A DNA stretch of 64,000 bases from Gorsachius magnificus. Its lineage: Eukaryota > Chordata > Aves > Pelecaniformes > Ardeidae. The stretch lies in contig CM067084.1 in the NCBI GenBank assembly GCA_034008185.1, forward strand, positions 41,181,099 through 41,245,098, in the 5' to 3' direction. Under the pieces are notes generated by a model. It was not told the origin of the DNA, did not search any database, and was given only the letters and a program-made list of their open reading frames with translations. A program made the position numbers and the translations under genes. Below are positions 47,061 through 61,363 of the stretch, piece by piece. The stretch's first letter is position 1; every line of letters starts with the position of its first letter.

Positions 47061-49135
47061 TTAACAGCTTGTTTTTCACTGCAAAACCACAATAACTGAC
47101 AGTTAGAAAGATAATTTGAGTCAAAAGTTTTGACACAGAAGAACTGTGAGTTCTTCAGACAGCTTCAGTGTATCTTCTAACATTTACAACATAGTCCAGC
47201 TCTTCTATTCTGCACTGGAGCTGACTGGAGTTTTGCCTAAGTATAGAACAGAGTGTGGGACTTCAGTTAGTGCAGCCTAATGATCTATTAGTTCCTTTTT
47301 TGTTCACCCTTGTTTTGCAGTTTTGTTAGTGGTGTTGAGTCAACTGGTCAACTTCTGTTGTTTATAATAGGTGGTAGATTTGGAATTACTTGCCCAAATT
47401 TTGTGGAAGGCTGTAACTTTCCCAAACAGTTGCTCCACATTACAGATATATAGCACAGTCGATACTCACAATCATGGTGTACAAAAATAGTACCTTTGAG
47501 TGTTGCCAGTTTGTATCTTAAATCAGTCTTATCTCATTTGGTGTGTTTTCCTTATATTATCTATTAAGAACTATTGAGAGGAGCACTTCCTAATTCTGGG
47601 ACCTGTGCAGGAACCCAGCACCTGCTCTAGCTCCATGCTGGGATGAGGCCTTGTTATGCACTCATTCTCCTCTCTGCTTTAGTTTTCAGTGGAAGTGAAC
47701 CCAGCGATGTGGATCAGGCAGGCACCCCCAGGGTCACTGCTGAGGTTCTAGTCTATAAAATCCGCTTGGTTTATATACAGCCTGGGAGTGTTAGTTTTTA
47801 ATTAAAGAAAGCTCCTAGCCATAGTAGCTGTGAAGAAAAGCTTGAAAATGTGAACATAAATGCCTGACATCAAAAGACAATTAAAACTATCAAAAATCTG
47901 GAAGGTTTGAGATTTCATGATCTTTTTTTGAGGGACTGGTAATATTTTCCTTACTACAGTTCTGTTTGGAAATAGATTTTTACTTTTATCGAGGGTGTCT
48001 TTCTGTTTGCTATGTTAAACCTTGCAGAGATGCTGCTTGTCAAAGAGACGAATCCCCTGTGTAATTTCATTGGCTTCCCTGGAGCTTTTCCCAGGGCTGT
48101 TTCAGGAGAATCTCAAATGATGCATAAATGCTTTCACTGGTGGAATCTCTCTTGTTCTGCATGGGAACGATGACTGTAACTTGGCCTTTAAGCCCTAAGC
48201 TGTTCGAAGAGCTGTGTTCCCCACTATGCTTCATGGTGTGTGTTACTGGCATTAAGTCTAATAGCGATGAAGACTGGTGTCACACTATGTGTCTCACAGC
48301 ACTCAGCTTGAAACAACAGGTCTAGGATCCACCCTTCATCCTCTTCTGACACTGGTTAAGATGCTGAGCTCACAACTAGAAACACATACCTTTTTTAAAG
48401 CAGAATGCGCTTGAATATTAAAAAATACTTGACTGTTTTAAATAAAATAGTTTTATAATTGAAAGTGTTATGTTAATGCTATGAACCTCTTTTTTCATGA
48501 AGGGAACATAGGAATCTTTTACACATTTTCTTTTAAAACTAAACAAATCCCAACTTCAACATATTGTGCTCACCTGGACTTCTCACCTCCACCCCTTGAT
48601 CCTGAACTGTTATATCCATAAGAGATAAACCATTTCCCCTCCTGTTTTTTGCCCCCACTTTAATAGCACCAGTTTAAAAACCCGTTGATGAGCAGTTCAA
48701 GTACATAGACATGAGGAGGCATTGACTTCTGCTGGATGTGTATGGCAATGGGCCAGTCTGGACAGAGTGTGGAAAACTTAATTTTTGTCTGTGTCCTGGT
48801 TTTGGACAGCAAAGGTTCCAGCAAAGGAATAGTCAGCCTGTGAGGGAGGAAAGGAGACAAAGACAAGAAGAAATGCATGAACCCCTGCTTTCTGCTCCCT
48901 AGCCATCTTCTGAGTTGGACTTAACAAATACGAGAGAGCTTGTTCCAGCAGAAAGAATGAGGATGTGTAAACAAGGAGAGTTGGTGTTGGGGTAAACAGC
49001 ATGTTTTCTGAAAGAAATGTGATGGGCCAGCTGGTTTTTAGCATGTTCAGCTTAAATTGTTGGCTGATGGTAAAATATGTCGGTTGAATTTTTTATTAAC
49101 TTGAAAATAATGCTGATTTAGATTAAGCAAAATTT

Positions 49136-49775
49136 TAGAATCATAGAATCACTTTGGTTGGAAAAGACCTTTAAGATCATTGAGTCCAACCTTTAACCTA
49201 ACCCTGCCATCCCACCACTAAACCATGTCCCTAAGCACCTCATCTATCCTTCTTTCAAATACCTCCAGGGATGACGACTTGACCACCTCCCTGGGCAGCC
49301 CATTCCAGAGCCTGACAACCCTCTCAGTGAAGAAGTTTTTCCTAATGTCTAGCCTAAACCTGCCCTGGCGCAGCTTCAAGCCATTCCCCCTCGTCCTATC
49401 ATCCGTTACCAGGGAGAAGAGGCCGACCCCCACCTCGCTACAGCCTCCTGTCAGGTAGTTGTAGAGGGCGATCAGGTCTCCCCTCAGCCTCCTCTTCTCC
49501 AGACTAAACAACCCCTCAGCCACTACTCATTAAGACTTGTGCTCCAGACCCTTCAGCAGCTTGGTTGCTCTCCTCTGGACCTGTTCCAGCAAGGCAACAT
49601 CTTTCTTGTAGTGAGGGGCCCAAAACTGAACACAGGATTCGAGGTGCGGCCTCACCAGCACCGAGTACAGGGGCACGATCACTTCCCTACTCCTGCTGGT
49701 CACACTATTCCTGATACAAGCCAGGATGCCATTGGCCTTCTTGGCCACCTGGGCACACTGCTGGCTCATATTCAG
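49136..49775 (-). mobile_element. CR1 LINE, 5'-truncated 3' end
   Basis: The minus strand encodes the CR1 ORF2 C-terminus in two adjoining frames. The first reads [20 protein letters not shown], then [20 protein letters not shown] and [20 protein letters not shown]. The second reads [40 protein letters not shown] and [14 protein letters not shown] stop and frame change separate the two. The 3' tail is AGAATCATAGAATC-like at 49136-49150. It is less decayed than the remnants at 28-42 kb, but inactive. Confidence 0.95.
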
Positions 49776-51317
49776 TTCAACAATTCTGTGAGTTCAACAA
49801 TTTGGTCAAGAAACCCTATCAGAAATTCAAATGTTTTCATCAAAAGGCAAAGTATTTTGAGTTGTGGGGGTTTTTTTAATTAAATGCTTCAGATTTCCAT
49901 TTCAGAACATTTTGTGTCTAAGCATATTTACATGTAGTAGAAAGGAAGAATAGCCTTTCCAGGGTGGCAGCACTGTTTATAGGCTTCTTTCTTTGTTTCT
50001 CCAAAGAAAAATAGAATAAACACTTCAGGCTGAGGTGTTTTATTTTTCTTCTCAGCTTCCAAGTCAGTAGCTGGTCTGGTACAGTTAGTTTCACAGATTG
50101 AGCTAAAAGCATCCCCTATGTCCATTATTTAGCGTGTAGAGAGATGGGAATAAAGCAGATTAAGAAACTCCCAGATTTCAAGAGGTGCAATTGATATTCA
50201 TATATCGCATCAAAGCCAAGGTTTTTGGCTTTTTTATCATTCATTTGCATGGGAACATTTTGATGAATTCATTTGTTTGCTCATCCCCAGTTCAGGTAAA
50301 TATTATTTGAATGGTGGTCTACTTAAAACTGATATTCAGGTTCAGGAAATATGTCTTTTACGTGAATTTGTGTTTTTATTTTGGTTTTAGTTATTCTGTA
50401 TCTCATTTTAAGTGAAATTAAGATTTTATCTTTGAAGGTGTTCAGAAGGTTTTTGTGATTCAATACAGATTTCATCCTTTTGTGACAAGTTCCAGTTTCT
50501 GGTTGTTCAAAGAATGACAAATACAGAGTTTCTGGAAGAGCAGGACTGAAAATTAAGTGCTAATTTTCTGTCATTATGTTATATTACCAGAATGATAGAG
50601 TGGCTGCAGAGAAGATTGGCTTTAGAAAACAGTGTACTTCTGTAGTGGTGAGAGGGAAGAAAGGCTGATAAAGAGCATGCAATTACTTTCCAGAATTTCT
50701 AATATTAGTTGCAAATGATTACTGGCAGTGGCTTTATCTGTAATTCACATCTTCCACTATTTAAAGAAAAATGCTATTTTTAAAATGAAATTCATAAATG
50801 TGGGTATGTGGGCATCTTACAAGAAGTTTTCAAAAATTTAGTACTTTTTCAACTTTTTTCTTTGCAGTAATCTCATTGATAAAAGTCGTTGGTAGCACTC
50901 AGTCAAAAAACCAGTGTCTTACTAAATCAAATAAAAAGCTTTATACTCAGTTAAAGGAAGGACTACTTTTTTTCTCTTATACTGATGCAAAATATAAGTA
51001 GTTTCTTTGCTGTAAAAAGAGCAAATCACTGCAAATGAGAACATAATCAGTCTTGAAACATTTGATTGATTTCTATGGATACCAAATAAAATCAAGACAA
51101 AAATTATTTGCAGTGTAATAGCTTAGGGAAAAAAATTATTATGTTGACATTATCTTTGTCCAGTTTTTCTAAATTTGTTCTTCATGTTATTAACAACTGG
51201 TAGAATAGCATTTTTTTTCCACGGTAATAGAATTGAAACATAATCTTTAACCATTATCACCATACCCATATTCCCCATGCCTTTTTTTTTCCTGTGATGG
51301 AAAGTAAAATAGTTATA
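49776..51317. other. Intergenic stretch, nothing recognised
   Basis: AT-rich DNA between two CR1 fragments. No exon or RNA gene was seen. Confidence 0.5.
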
Positions 51318-51380
51318 CAATGGTTAGACTCCATAACTTAACAGTCTTTTCCAACCTAAATGATTCCATATTTTATGATA
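51318..51380 (+). mobile_element. CR1 3' terminal scrap
   Basis: GTCTTTTCCAACCTAAATGA followed by TTCCATA and TTTTATGAT is the end signature of a CR1 on the plus strand. A degenerate GGTTAGACTC precedes it. Only about 60 bp is recognisable. Confidence 0.75.
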
Positions 51381-54300
51381 ATAAATCAAATATTTAATAA
51401 CTACCTACCTATAAAAATGGAAGATAATATGGACTCATGCACTTTTAAACTAATGACCTTCATAATTCTTTTTTAATATTGGCAGTTAGAAGGGAAAAAG
51501 TTCACCAGATATGTCCAATAAGTTAAACATTTCATATAAGGTATTAGGGAAACACATTGGAGAGCAATAAAAACATGGAACTTGCTATGATTTCTTGTAT
51601 GGCAGCAATGCAGAATGGCTGTGGTTTACCCATTAGTTTCAGAAGACTGAGAAAATAAGAAAATCATGAAGAAGACACCAGTTCAAAGAGAGGTGCTTAT
51701 CTGAGTACCTGCCCAATACAAAATCAGTTCAAGTTTCCCAAGTGCATCTGGTTGCCTGACAGCTGTATTTCTTATGTTTAAAGCATACTGTCCATGTGAA
51801 TTTGTTTGTCTACAAGGTCTGATTTTGGCTCAGGTTACGCCTTGTTAATTGTTGTTTTTGTTATTGATTCTCTGAGGTCTTCTTATGCAATGTTTCCACA
51901 GTTTTTTGCATAAGAGATGGACTGATCCTTTTTTTAGGGTTCCTAGTTATTATGGTGAAACAAATAAGAAATAAATATTAATTACAACAGTTTCCACTAG
52001 AAATTTCTGACTCATTGTTGAAAATTCCCTAGATGTAACACCAAAGTCATAACATTTCAAACCATCTCCTGAAAAATACTGCTTTTTGCCAAATCTTATT
52101 GGTAGCTACATGTAAAACAACTGTTAAGAGCTTGCACTGAGTGAGAATGAGTTGACGTAACATGTAGCTTAAGCCAGGTGTGGTGTCTGCATTCTTTGAT
52201 TTATTTACCCACATTTTAATGGTGATACATACATATGGATTGTAAAGCCTCATATATTTCTAGGGAATAAATAAATAGATAAAAAATTATTTGATTTGTA
52301 GTTGGCTCACAGCTTCTACTCAAATGTTTTCTGAGATGTAACACAATTTTTAATTGTGACTTAAAAAAGCATCACAAGTGACCTCTGAACAAAGTGATCT
52401 CCGAACAAGGGGAGAAATGCTGGATTAACTAGTCTAAAAGCTGAGAATATATTTTTCATTTCAGACCTCTGCTGTCCTCAGGCACCGTCTGTGTGAACGT
52501 TTTTAGAGAAGTATTGAGATTCAGCAGATCTCTGTCATTAATTTCACTCAGGGCAGGAAGCCTCCTGCAGAGGCACTCAGTGTTCTCTTTTCTCCTTTTT
52601 TAATCAGTTAGGATGCTGTTAAACCACAGGAAATTCAAGTAGTATGGTTAATGCCGATAATGAAATAAACTGCCTATCAACGCTGAAAGCAACTTATAAA
52701 TACTATTTGACTGCTTAAGGAAAAAAAACTAACCACAAAAAAACCCAGATCACCCAAAATAAATATATTTAGTATATATAAACCCAAGTGTGTTGAAAGG
52801 CCAGTGCTGGGTTTTAGCTAGGGCTGGGTGGCAGCTTGAAATGTGCGGTATTTCTCAAGGTGGCAGGGATCATATTAAATGATATTGGATTTCATTGCAA
52901 AACATGATTTCAGGGGCCTGTGGAAGCCCCTCAGTAATATTCTGCCACTAAATTGAATGACAAGGTAGCTTTGATTCCCTTTTATACAACAGAAAAATTA
53001 ATGCCACTTCTGGTTTCTGTCAGATCATTCCTGTTAAGAAGCAGCACAGTGCCACAGGTAAAGTCCCTGGAAAGAAATATCTGGGGGAAGCATTTTAAAT
53101 GAATGAAATTGCACCAAGACTAAACTATTTAAGAAAAAAAAGATGATGAGGAAAGCTGCATGTCCCATTGTGAGAAACTCATTTACCCTGTGCTATTTCA
53201 AATAAAAGAAATTAAATCCAACATCTGGTTCTTTACGGACAGAGAATAGGATGGAAACCTTATAAAAGTGTGAAGAACAAATCTTGGCTTAAGTAGTGAA
53301 GAGTACGCTCTCTTTGTTCCTGGTGACTGGTTAAATCCAGTTGGGATGGGGATGGTCATCTTTGTCCTGCGAAGTTATCCTGGGAAGGAGTGAACCTTCT
53401 CTTTCTGCTATCATAGGTGGCCCCTGTGCTGACTCACTGACAACTGTGGCACGTCAGAGGCAGCTTGGCTCTGTTCAAGGCAATTCTTAGCCAAGGACCC
53501 CCCTGGGCATCAGTCTCTCCAGCAAGCTCCCCAGCCAACAGTGGCAGACCTTCTTCTTGAGCAGATGTTTTTGGGTATTCCTATTACAGAGATTAGTCTA
53601 CATTTCTCCACAGAGTATGGTGATGGTCCTCCTCATATTATTCCATCACCAGTTGTACTCTGTGGTTCTGCTAAGTCCACACTAAGGACTTCCTTCCTGA
53701 TGTTTGAGTGCTTTGATAACTGCTTCGAAGGGCTCTTGTCCCTGTGGGTGTCTTTGGAAAGACACATTACAGTTCCAAGATGAATTAGCTTTTGCATGTA
53801 ATCTCTGCTGAGTTGGGGATAGAAACATAGGACCAGCCTTGGCCATCTGTGATTGTAGCACAGCTAGGGGGTTTCCGGCATTTTTGAGAAAAAGGGATCC
53901 CATACAGAATAAAGCATTGATAATTACAAACAGAGGCCATATATGGAACTCTGTTCTGTCTACATTAAGCCATCTCTAAGACCACCAAGCAATTGCTAAT
54001 TTGGTCAGTGACCTTTGCCTTTCATCTTATCTGTATTTTCTTTCCTTGCATTTGAATCATTGCTATCCTCGCCATAAGCACCTGCTCTTTCAGTGAAATT
54101 GGAATACCTCATATTACAATTCCACATATGAAAAAGTTATCAACTAAAGGGCTAGGATAATGTGCTAGGAAAAAGTGGCCCCACTGGGGCAAATATTTCT
54201 TCATCTGACCACCCTCATGTCTCCTATAGTGTTTTTTCTTATTGTAAGGAAGTCAGGACCGGCGAGTTCAGTCTAAGCAGATTCTGGTCAGTCATTTTTC

Positions 54301-57300
54301 TCTCTGAGGAGTCTGCCTTGCTGAGTTCTCATCTCTGACTCACTGTAGCTGTAAATGGTGGGGCATATAATTTTCAAAGGGCACATACTAAAACCCTCTT
54401 CAGAACAAGTGCATCTGCTTTTACCACTAATTTCTCTATAAAGTACATTTTGTTCTCTTCTAAATCCCAATTCCTAGCGTTGGCAAGTTCTTCAGGACTG
54501 GACTGCAGTCACAGAAATGTTAAAAGTGTACAAGTATTCCGTAAATAACACTTATTTACATAATTCTTTTATGTATATAAAAATAGATTTTACTGACTCA
54601 GTTAAAACTATAAAACTTGGATATAGAGGAAAATTACATTTTTTTCCTATGTTTGAAACAGAGGTGTCCACTGTTAATGCTATACCATCTGGATTTAATG
54701 AAAACTTTTGTATTTGATGGCCTGATCTTTTTTTCAAACTTTGCCCATTCTATTTCTGATTATATCAGCATGTGAAATTCCGATAGACTTTTGCTGTCTT
54801 GATGCAGGCAGAACCTGTACACTTTTTACATGGCAAGATGACACTTATTTGTCCCTGGATATTTTGTGCCTCAGCTATAGGAGAAAATCTAGTAGATAAA
54901 GGCACTGAATTATATACATAATCTGAGGTCAGAGAGCGATGTACCTCCTGTGTTTTGCTATGACTATTCAACTAGCAAAGAAAAAAAGTCCCAGAGTCTT
55001 GTCTTTCTGTGCTTCTATTTTAGGAATTCATAACTTCTCAGAAATTTTTCCTTTGGGGTGGAGTTCCCTACCCTTGTTCTGAACTCACAGATGATTTCTG
55101 AAGAGCAAATCCAACAAAAACGCTAAAACAATAGCTAATGCTTTAATCCTACAAGAAAATGTTACCAGCCTTGAAAGAAAGGGAATGGTGTATTTGTTAC
55201 CTTGCATGGATAAAGCGTGTGCTCAGGATATTTTAAGACATGACATTAGGCAGCCAAAATTTGACCTGCAAATTGAGCATTAAGGATCCAAACTTTGTTG
55301 CTTGGACCTAACTCTGGTTAGTAAAAGAACTGCAAAATTATGTGAGTAGTAGCTATGATGATAATACTCCATCTGCTTTTACATGGCACTATCAATGACA
55401 TTTTCCATTGATAGATCATCTTTTTCCTGTTTTATGGATGATGGCTCCAAATATGGAGAAGTTTAGTCTATTTGCTGGACTAGTTACAAAGCTCAGGTTT
55501 TCTGAATTCCAGTTCAGTGCTCTGTACTTCACTCTGATAGAGCTATGACATTCAAACTGAGTGCTTGTGTGTCCAGGTAGCATTGGAAATGAAGGTGAAT
55601 TGGTCATGAAGGTGAATACATTCATACTTTATCAGCTGGTAAAGTATTGTTTTTCTTTCTGAGCAAAGTTAGTATCTATCTGTAGTCACAGCTGCTGCAG
55701 GAGACAATAACTGTGAAGCATGAAGCACTATATGCCACAGAGCTTGAGCACATAGGCAAATGAGGCAAAGCCCTTTCTGCAGGGCACAGAACAAGAAAAA
55801 AGCTTGCTTTCTTAGACTTTCTTAGACTTTTCCTTTTGATAATTTGTATTCTTTTTAGAAGTAGAATCACTTTTGATCTGGGATTTCTAGGAATTTAAGC
55901 CTATATAAGTTATTCCAAAATCCTATTTGAAGCTTCAGTATATATCCCTTAAAATTATTGCTGCAATATATACATTGAAGCTAACAACAAATGAATGCTT
56001 TCCACAGAAATAGTAAGAAGCAATCACACAGAAAACTCAAGACAACATGTCATGAAAGATCTTGATTCAGACTAGCGGGACTTAATGCAGTGTTTAGTGT
56101 GACCAGCTCATCCTGTCAATCACATCACACAAGATGATCACACTAGGTCAGCCTAGTTTTGCTGGAATTCTTGTTTTATAGCTATGAATATATAGCTTAC
56201 CTCAAAAAAGTATAAAATCTATTATCTGCAATAGTAACTATTATTATTCACTACATGTATATATCACCTCCTATTTGTGATTCTCAAAGAATTACACAAC
56301 ACTAGGTATTTTTATTATAGCTGGTTGGCAAGACATCAGGGATGATACTGACTTTGAATGGCTTTGAAGGAGAAGTTTTTCCCATGTCAATTTTGAAAAG
56401 AAAAAAAAGCAAACAAAAAAGCATTTGACTAAGTTTTGGCATATTTAGAATAATGAGTTTTGTTGGGGTGTTTTTGTTGGTTGAAATGATGTATCTATTT
56501 CAACTGCTTTCTTAGCTTTTATAAAAAAACCCCTAAAATTAACACAAAATATTCTGATAGAGCAGAAATGAATTTTGTTTGGGTTTTATTCCATTTTAAA
56601 AAATTGTGCTTGTGTAGAGTTTTGAAATGTTGATGGACTTCTTCCCTACTTGAAATATCACTATCTCTTGTTAGGCAAAGTTCTGTTTTCCATCCAGGTC
56701 TAGTCTTTATCATACACTTGCAATCGCCTCCTTTCTCCAATAGCTACCAAATTGGGGAACTTGTGAAAGGATCTGCCCGGCATGACAACGGCTGCTGGTA
56801 AAGCAGGACACCCCTTGACTCCAAAGCCACTTCTCTAAGTACCAGGTTTGTGATGGAGGTCAGGTCAGATCAGCCCACATTCTCTTTTAATGCACACTTC
56901 CTGTTTCTTAAAAAGTGAAATAAAAGATCTGGAGGGATGGCTGCCCACCCACCAACCTACCAGCATCTGTCACAGATCAGCAACAGCAAATTGTCTCTTT
57001 CTAAAAAGTCAACCAGCGGGTATTGACACTTATAAATTACTAGGCAGAGCTAGACACTGTTTTTCTCATAAATACATACTATATTTCTCATCAAAACCAC
57101 TGGCTCTGAGGTTGTTGGGCTTTTTTTGAGGTAAGTATAACATATATTGTACTGTATAAATGATATATACACTATGTTATAAATAGTATGTCATATTCCA
57201 TATGGTGCATAGAATGTATCTGTAATGTGCATGTTTATGCTAGACAAAAGCATTTTGTGCTGGTAAACAGTCAAAGAAAGAGCATCAAAGTTTCTGAATG

Positions 57301-60300
57301 GTGTGCAGCAGCCTGGAGCTCAGTTCTCCCTTCTGACATGGATGTTCCACGTCCCTCTGGGTACACTGGGTGAAATACAACCCTATCCCTATGTATCTCA
57401 GTTACAAAGCATTGCTGCCATTTGCCAGTCTAAGATCATAGTCTCGTGCCTCAATGGCACAATGTCAAAGGGGTGTTCTGAGTCTTTTTTTCCCTGACAA
57501 GTTTCTTGTCTTGTCTGTTTAGCCCTCAAGTTCTTTGTGTTCTGAAGCAGAGCTGATATTTTATTATGTACATGTTTGTATTTCACAGCAGGGACATGCA
57601 TCTGAGTTGGAGCTGCAGAAATAAATAGCGCAATATAAATAACATTCAACATCAGCTGATGTATCAAAGGCAGATAAATAAAATGAGAAAAAGACAAACA
57701 TATATGCTTGGAAATAGTGCCTTAGAATGACCTTTTAATTTAGAATTAGGGTGTTTTTTTAATGCTACAGCAGCATGTTCTTTATTACCTCCTGGAGCCA
57801 GCAATGAGCTTTTGTCTTTGTTTTTGTTCTGCTCAGAGATTAATGTGGCATTCCACCCTTGCATGAATATTTTTACTTTGTTGGGTTAAACTTTTGTTTG
57901 CCTGATCAGTTCAACTGACCAAACTAAATTAGCTGCTCTGAGAATACACTTAAGGCAAAGTATTTTTGTGTGGTTTCTCTCATAAAAGTTTAATGCGGTG
58001 TATAATTAGAAAAGGTTGAGTGCTTCCATTAATTCTGCAAAGTTTTCTCACTCATTTATTCTGATAAACCTAATATTTTGCTGAGAGAATGAATCTAGGC
58101 TCAATTAAAGGTGTACGTAAAGACATGTATCATTGTACCCCAGAAACAGCATCCCACAGGAAGGGAAACAAAGCAGGAGTTTTGGGGAGGCTCAGCTGAC
58201 ATTTGCTGTCCTCTCAGAGCTTTTAGGGAAGGTGGAACACTCTGTGGGAATGTTAAAGTCTGGGAATCCCAGATATGTGGTTAATGGAGTTGAGCGATGT
58301 GCAGATCAGTAAGATGTCCCTGAGGCATTGGTGCCTCTCTGTTTCTGTTGCAGATCCCTTCCCCTAATAGCACAGGCTGGGCAGAAGCCACAATATTGCC
58401 GTAGTCGTGTAGCAGGAGCAGCAGAAACAAATTTGCAAGAGTTAATACTGCTTGAGGCATCATTAATTCCTAATGGGGCTTGAGGAGAGCAATATTGTGG
58501 AGATCCTCTCCTGCTTGAAATCCCATGCAGTTTAATCCCTCTGTGTACTTGTAATAGTAGTGATGTAAAACTACGCATGGGTCTGTTACTACATCTTTGC
58601 TCTCTGTTTATCTCTTTTTATTGGAAAGCTGGCTAAAATTAGGCCAGGAATTTGCAGAAAGATTTATCCTTAGGATTATGACTTCAGGATTCTGAATATT
58701 ATGTATATTTCTACTGTACTTTTTGGTTATAACAGCTTCCAATAAATCTTGGAACGTACTATATAATTTCTTACTGAAATAAGTTTAATACTGTTTCCAG
58801 ACAGTACTCCTAACTTCACAACAAAACTAATGGGGAACAAATCAGTCTGTCTTACAAGACCCCCCACCCCTCCACCCCCCACCCCCCTCTTTTTTTCTTG
58901 TCAAGTTTTGATGCAAGATTTCACTGGAATGCATACATATCCATATTTTAGTATACTAAGCTACGAGGTATCTTTAATACAGACACCTCTGATCATCTCA
59001 GGGAGATGATTTTGTAGTCTCTGTTGGGTGGCCTCATAATGTGTGTGTGAATTCTTGACTCTTCCGCACCCAAGAGAAAAGCAGCATTTTACCTCTCCTT
59101 AAAATGCTTCAGTCTCCTAGGCAAAATAACAGTTCAGTGACTCCTAAGCTGGTGAGTTGGTTGCTGCATCAGTTCCTAGCAAGGTCAGCACTGCAGCATG
59201 TTGTGGGTAATGGAAGGCAGCCCTTACAGCAGGTGTGTATATCATCCTCCTTCAGAACTATTCCCCTCTTCTGTGCTTGTATATATGGGGGAGTGGTGTA
59301 TGCGTGTGTGCATATGCTTGCATGGGTAGCTTTTTCTCCTTAGGTTTAGTTAAGTTCATCACTGGAGAATGAATGTGTGGAAGTTAAAAGACTTTGCACC
59401 TTTAATACAAATTTCTAATAAGCAGACACTAAACGTGTTCAAACTGTTTCAGTGCTCCTTCCTGCTTTCTAAGATGCCTGTCCTGATCTCTACCCTATCC
59501 TACTCTCTGTGCACATATACAGGGGTACAAGGGATACACAATTTAAGTTATCTGTCTTTGAACGTCTTTCCCATTTTTCCAGAAACAATAAAAATATTGC
59601 AGTATCACTGCAACAATATAATTCCGTTCCTTAGATATGCACCCAGATTTTCTGAAGGGCCAAGGAAAGAGGGAGCAATACTCAAGAGCCAACTGTCTTC
59701 CTAAGAAAAGTGTTAGCAACATTTTCCTAGAAGAAGTGGAACATTAACATGCACAGCCAGATATCCTAACTGCTAGCTGTTTCTGTGAATCAGGTCTGCG
59801 AAGTTACTGCAATGCTTTTAATATGTAGCAGAGCATCTAACACATAGGCTATACTAATCTCTGCCATGGTGCCACTGAAATTCATCAGGGATGTCAGGAA
59901 TGGATTTGGCTCCACTGTTTGTTGGCCTTTTGTACTTTGTCAAAAAGATTTTCCATTGTCTGTTTCCCAAAACAGTTGTGTCTTTCCATAGAGGGCTGTA
60001 CTGAGTCCAAAGGAGAGGGAACAGATGCCTCATCATCCACTCCAATTAAAGAATTTTTAGAGGGAAGGAAATCCTGCCTTGGTGCCTGAGTCACCAAGCT
60101 AACATCAGGGACCAGCATCTTGTTCCCATGGTGTGCTGAATTGGTACTTCCTGATATAATTAAAATTATATCACTTCTTCTGCTCTTAGGAATGTGGAAA
60201 ATTATTCTGGGTTCCTCATTGCAGTGTAATGGCTACCTTTTCCTGAAATTTAGGATAGAACTCAGAGACAGAAATACTCATGCACTTTCTGAACAATTTA

Positions 60301-60899
60301 TCTGAAGTAAGTTTTGTGCCACAGAATTCTTGTTTAAATATTAAAAAATTGGAAAGCAAAACAAAGCAAGAGAAGTTTAAAAAGTCCTGAAGCTCTACTG
60401 GTCATGATTGTAAAGAAAACCTTAAAAATATGTCCCAGGCTTGGTTATATGATGTTATGCAAGAACAGCTATTCCTGAGTAACTCCATATGTGGGTATTC
60501 TTATTCCATGGTTAGCATGACTCTCATTTTTAGCTTAGTTCATTTTCAAAGTGCATTAAGTTGAGCAAGAGCATAGCAGTTTGGGAAAGGAAGTGAAATT
60601 TAAAACCAGTCTCCTGAAGAAAGCCTGTCTTAGTAGTCTAGTCTGTTTACAGGATGCTTTGAAGAAGGAAGATGGGGAAGATCATACCAAACTAACTGTC
60701 AGCCTGAAGTGGTGACATTATTATAATGGTTGCAGTATAGAGCTGGTAATAAGCCACTTTTTTTTTTTTAAATACAAATTTACAAATATGCAATGTGAGC
60801 CATAAATTCAATCAGGAAATGCTATAAACTGAAACATGTGCAGCGAGTCATCAACAGGGACAAGGGAAGAATTTTACCCCTTGTTGAGAGAAGGAGCTG
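51381..60899. other. Intergenic stretch, no supported gene
   Basis: AT-rich DNA. A CTTTCTTAGA direct repeat lies near 55807-55827 and a C-rich tract at 58860-58888, with poly-T near 60760-60770. Small open frames show no domains. No exon, RNA gene or mobile element was recognised. Confidence 0.5.
58860..58888. repeat. C-rich tract, G-quadruplex potential on the minus strand
   Basis: Four C-runs of four to six bases are separated by A, T or CA. On the minus strand this meets the basic pattern of four G-runs with short loops. Confidence 0.82.
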
Positions 60900-61363
60900 T
60901 GTGGTCGGTTGACCCAGACTGGACGCCGGGTGCTCACCAAAGCTGCCCTATCGCTCCCCTCCTCAGCTGGACTGGGGAGAGAAAATAGAATGAAAGGCTC
61001 ATGGGTCAAGATAACGACAGGGAGAGATCACTCAGCAATTACCTTCCTGGGCAAAACAGGCTCGACTTGGGGAAATCAGTTTAATTTCCTCCGTCTTCAC
61101 TGATGTTGGTGGCTGCAGAGCTCTTCCTCTCAAATATTCTCACTCCCCTCTCCATCTGCATTTGCACAGGGTTTTTTTCCCCCTTCTTAAATACGTTATC
61201 CCAGAGGCGCTACCACCGTCACTGATGAGCTTGGCCTTGGCCAGAGGTGGGTCCATCTTGGAGCTTGCTGGCATTGGCTCTGTTGAACATATGGGAAGCT
61301 TCTGGCAGCTTCTCACAGAAGCCACCCCTGTAGCCCCACCACTACCGAAACCTTGCCACAAAC
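60900..61363 (-). mobile_element. LTR-like element, copy 2, internally deleted
   Basis: The left part (60900-61087) matches the left part of the element at 28764, starting TGTGG and including GCAAAACAGGCTCGACTTGG. The right part (61088-61363) matches its right part, including GGAAGCTTCTGGCAGCTTCT. About 650 bp present in copy 1, with the minisatellite, is missing at the junction near 61087. On the minus strand a TATA-like ACGTATTTAAGAA lies near 61185-61197. The right end and target duplication are not clear. Confidence 0.82.

Larger units (their letters stand above)
42561..49135. other. Intergenic stretch, no supported gene
   Basis: AT-rich DNA containing an 18-bp tandem repeat at 43663-43698, a tetranucleotide repeat at 44125-44159, a T/G-rich tract near 45010-45053 and a C-run at 47036-47060. 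No exon or recognisable element was seen otherwise. Confidence 0.5.

Noticed and set aside
48789..48804. TGTCCTGGTTTTGG, like the first bases of the LTR at 5035
   Set aside because: The match stops after about 16 bp and the following sequence is different, so it is too short to call an LTR.
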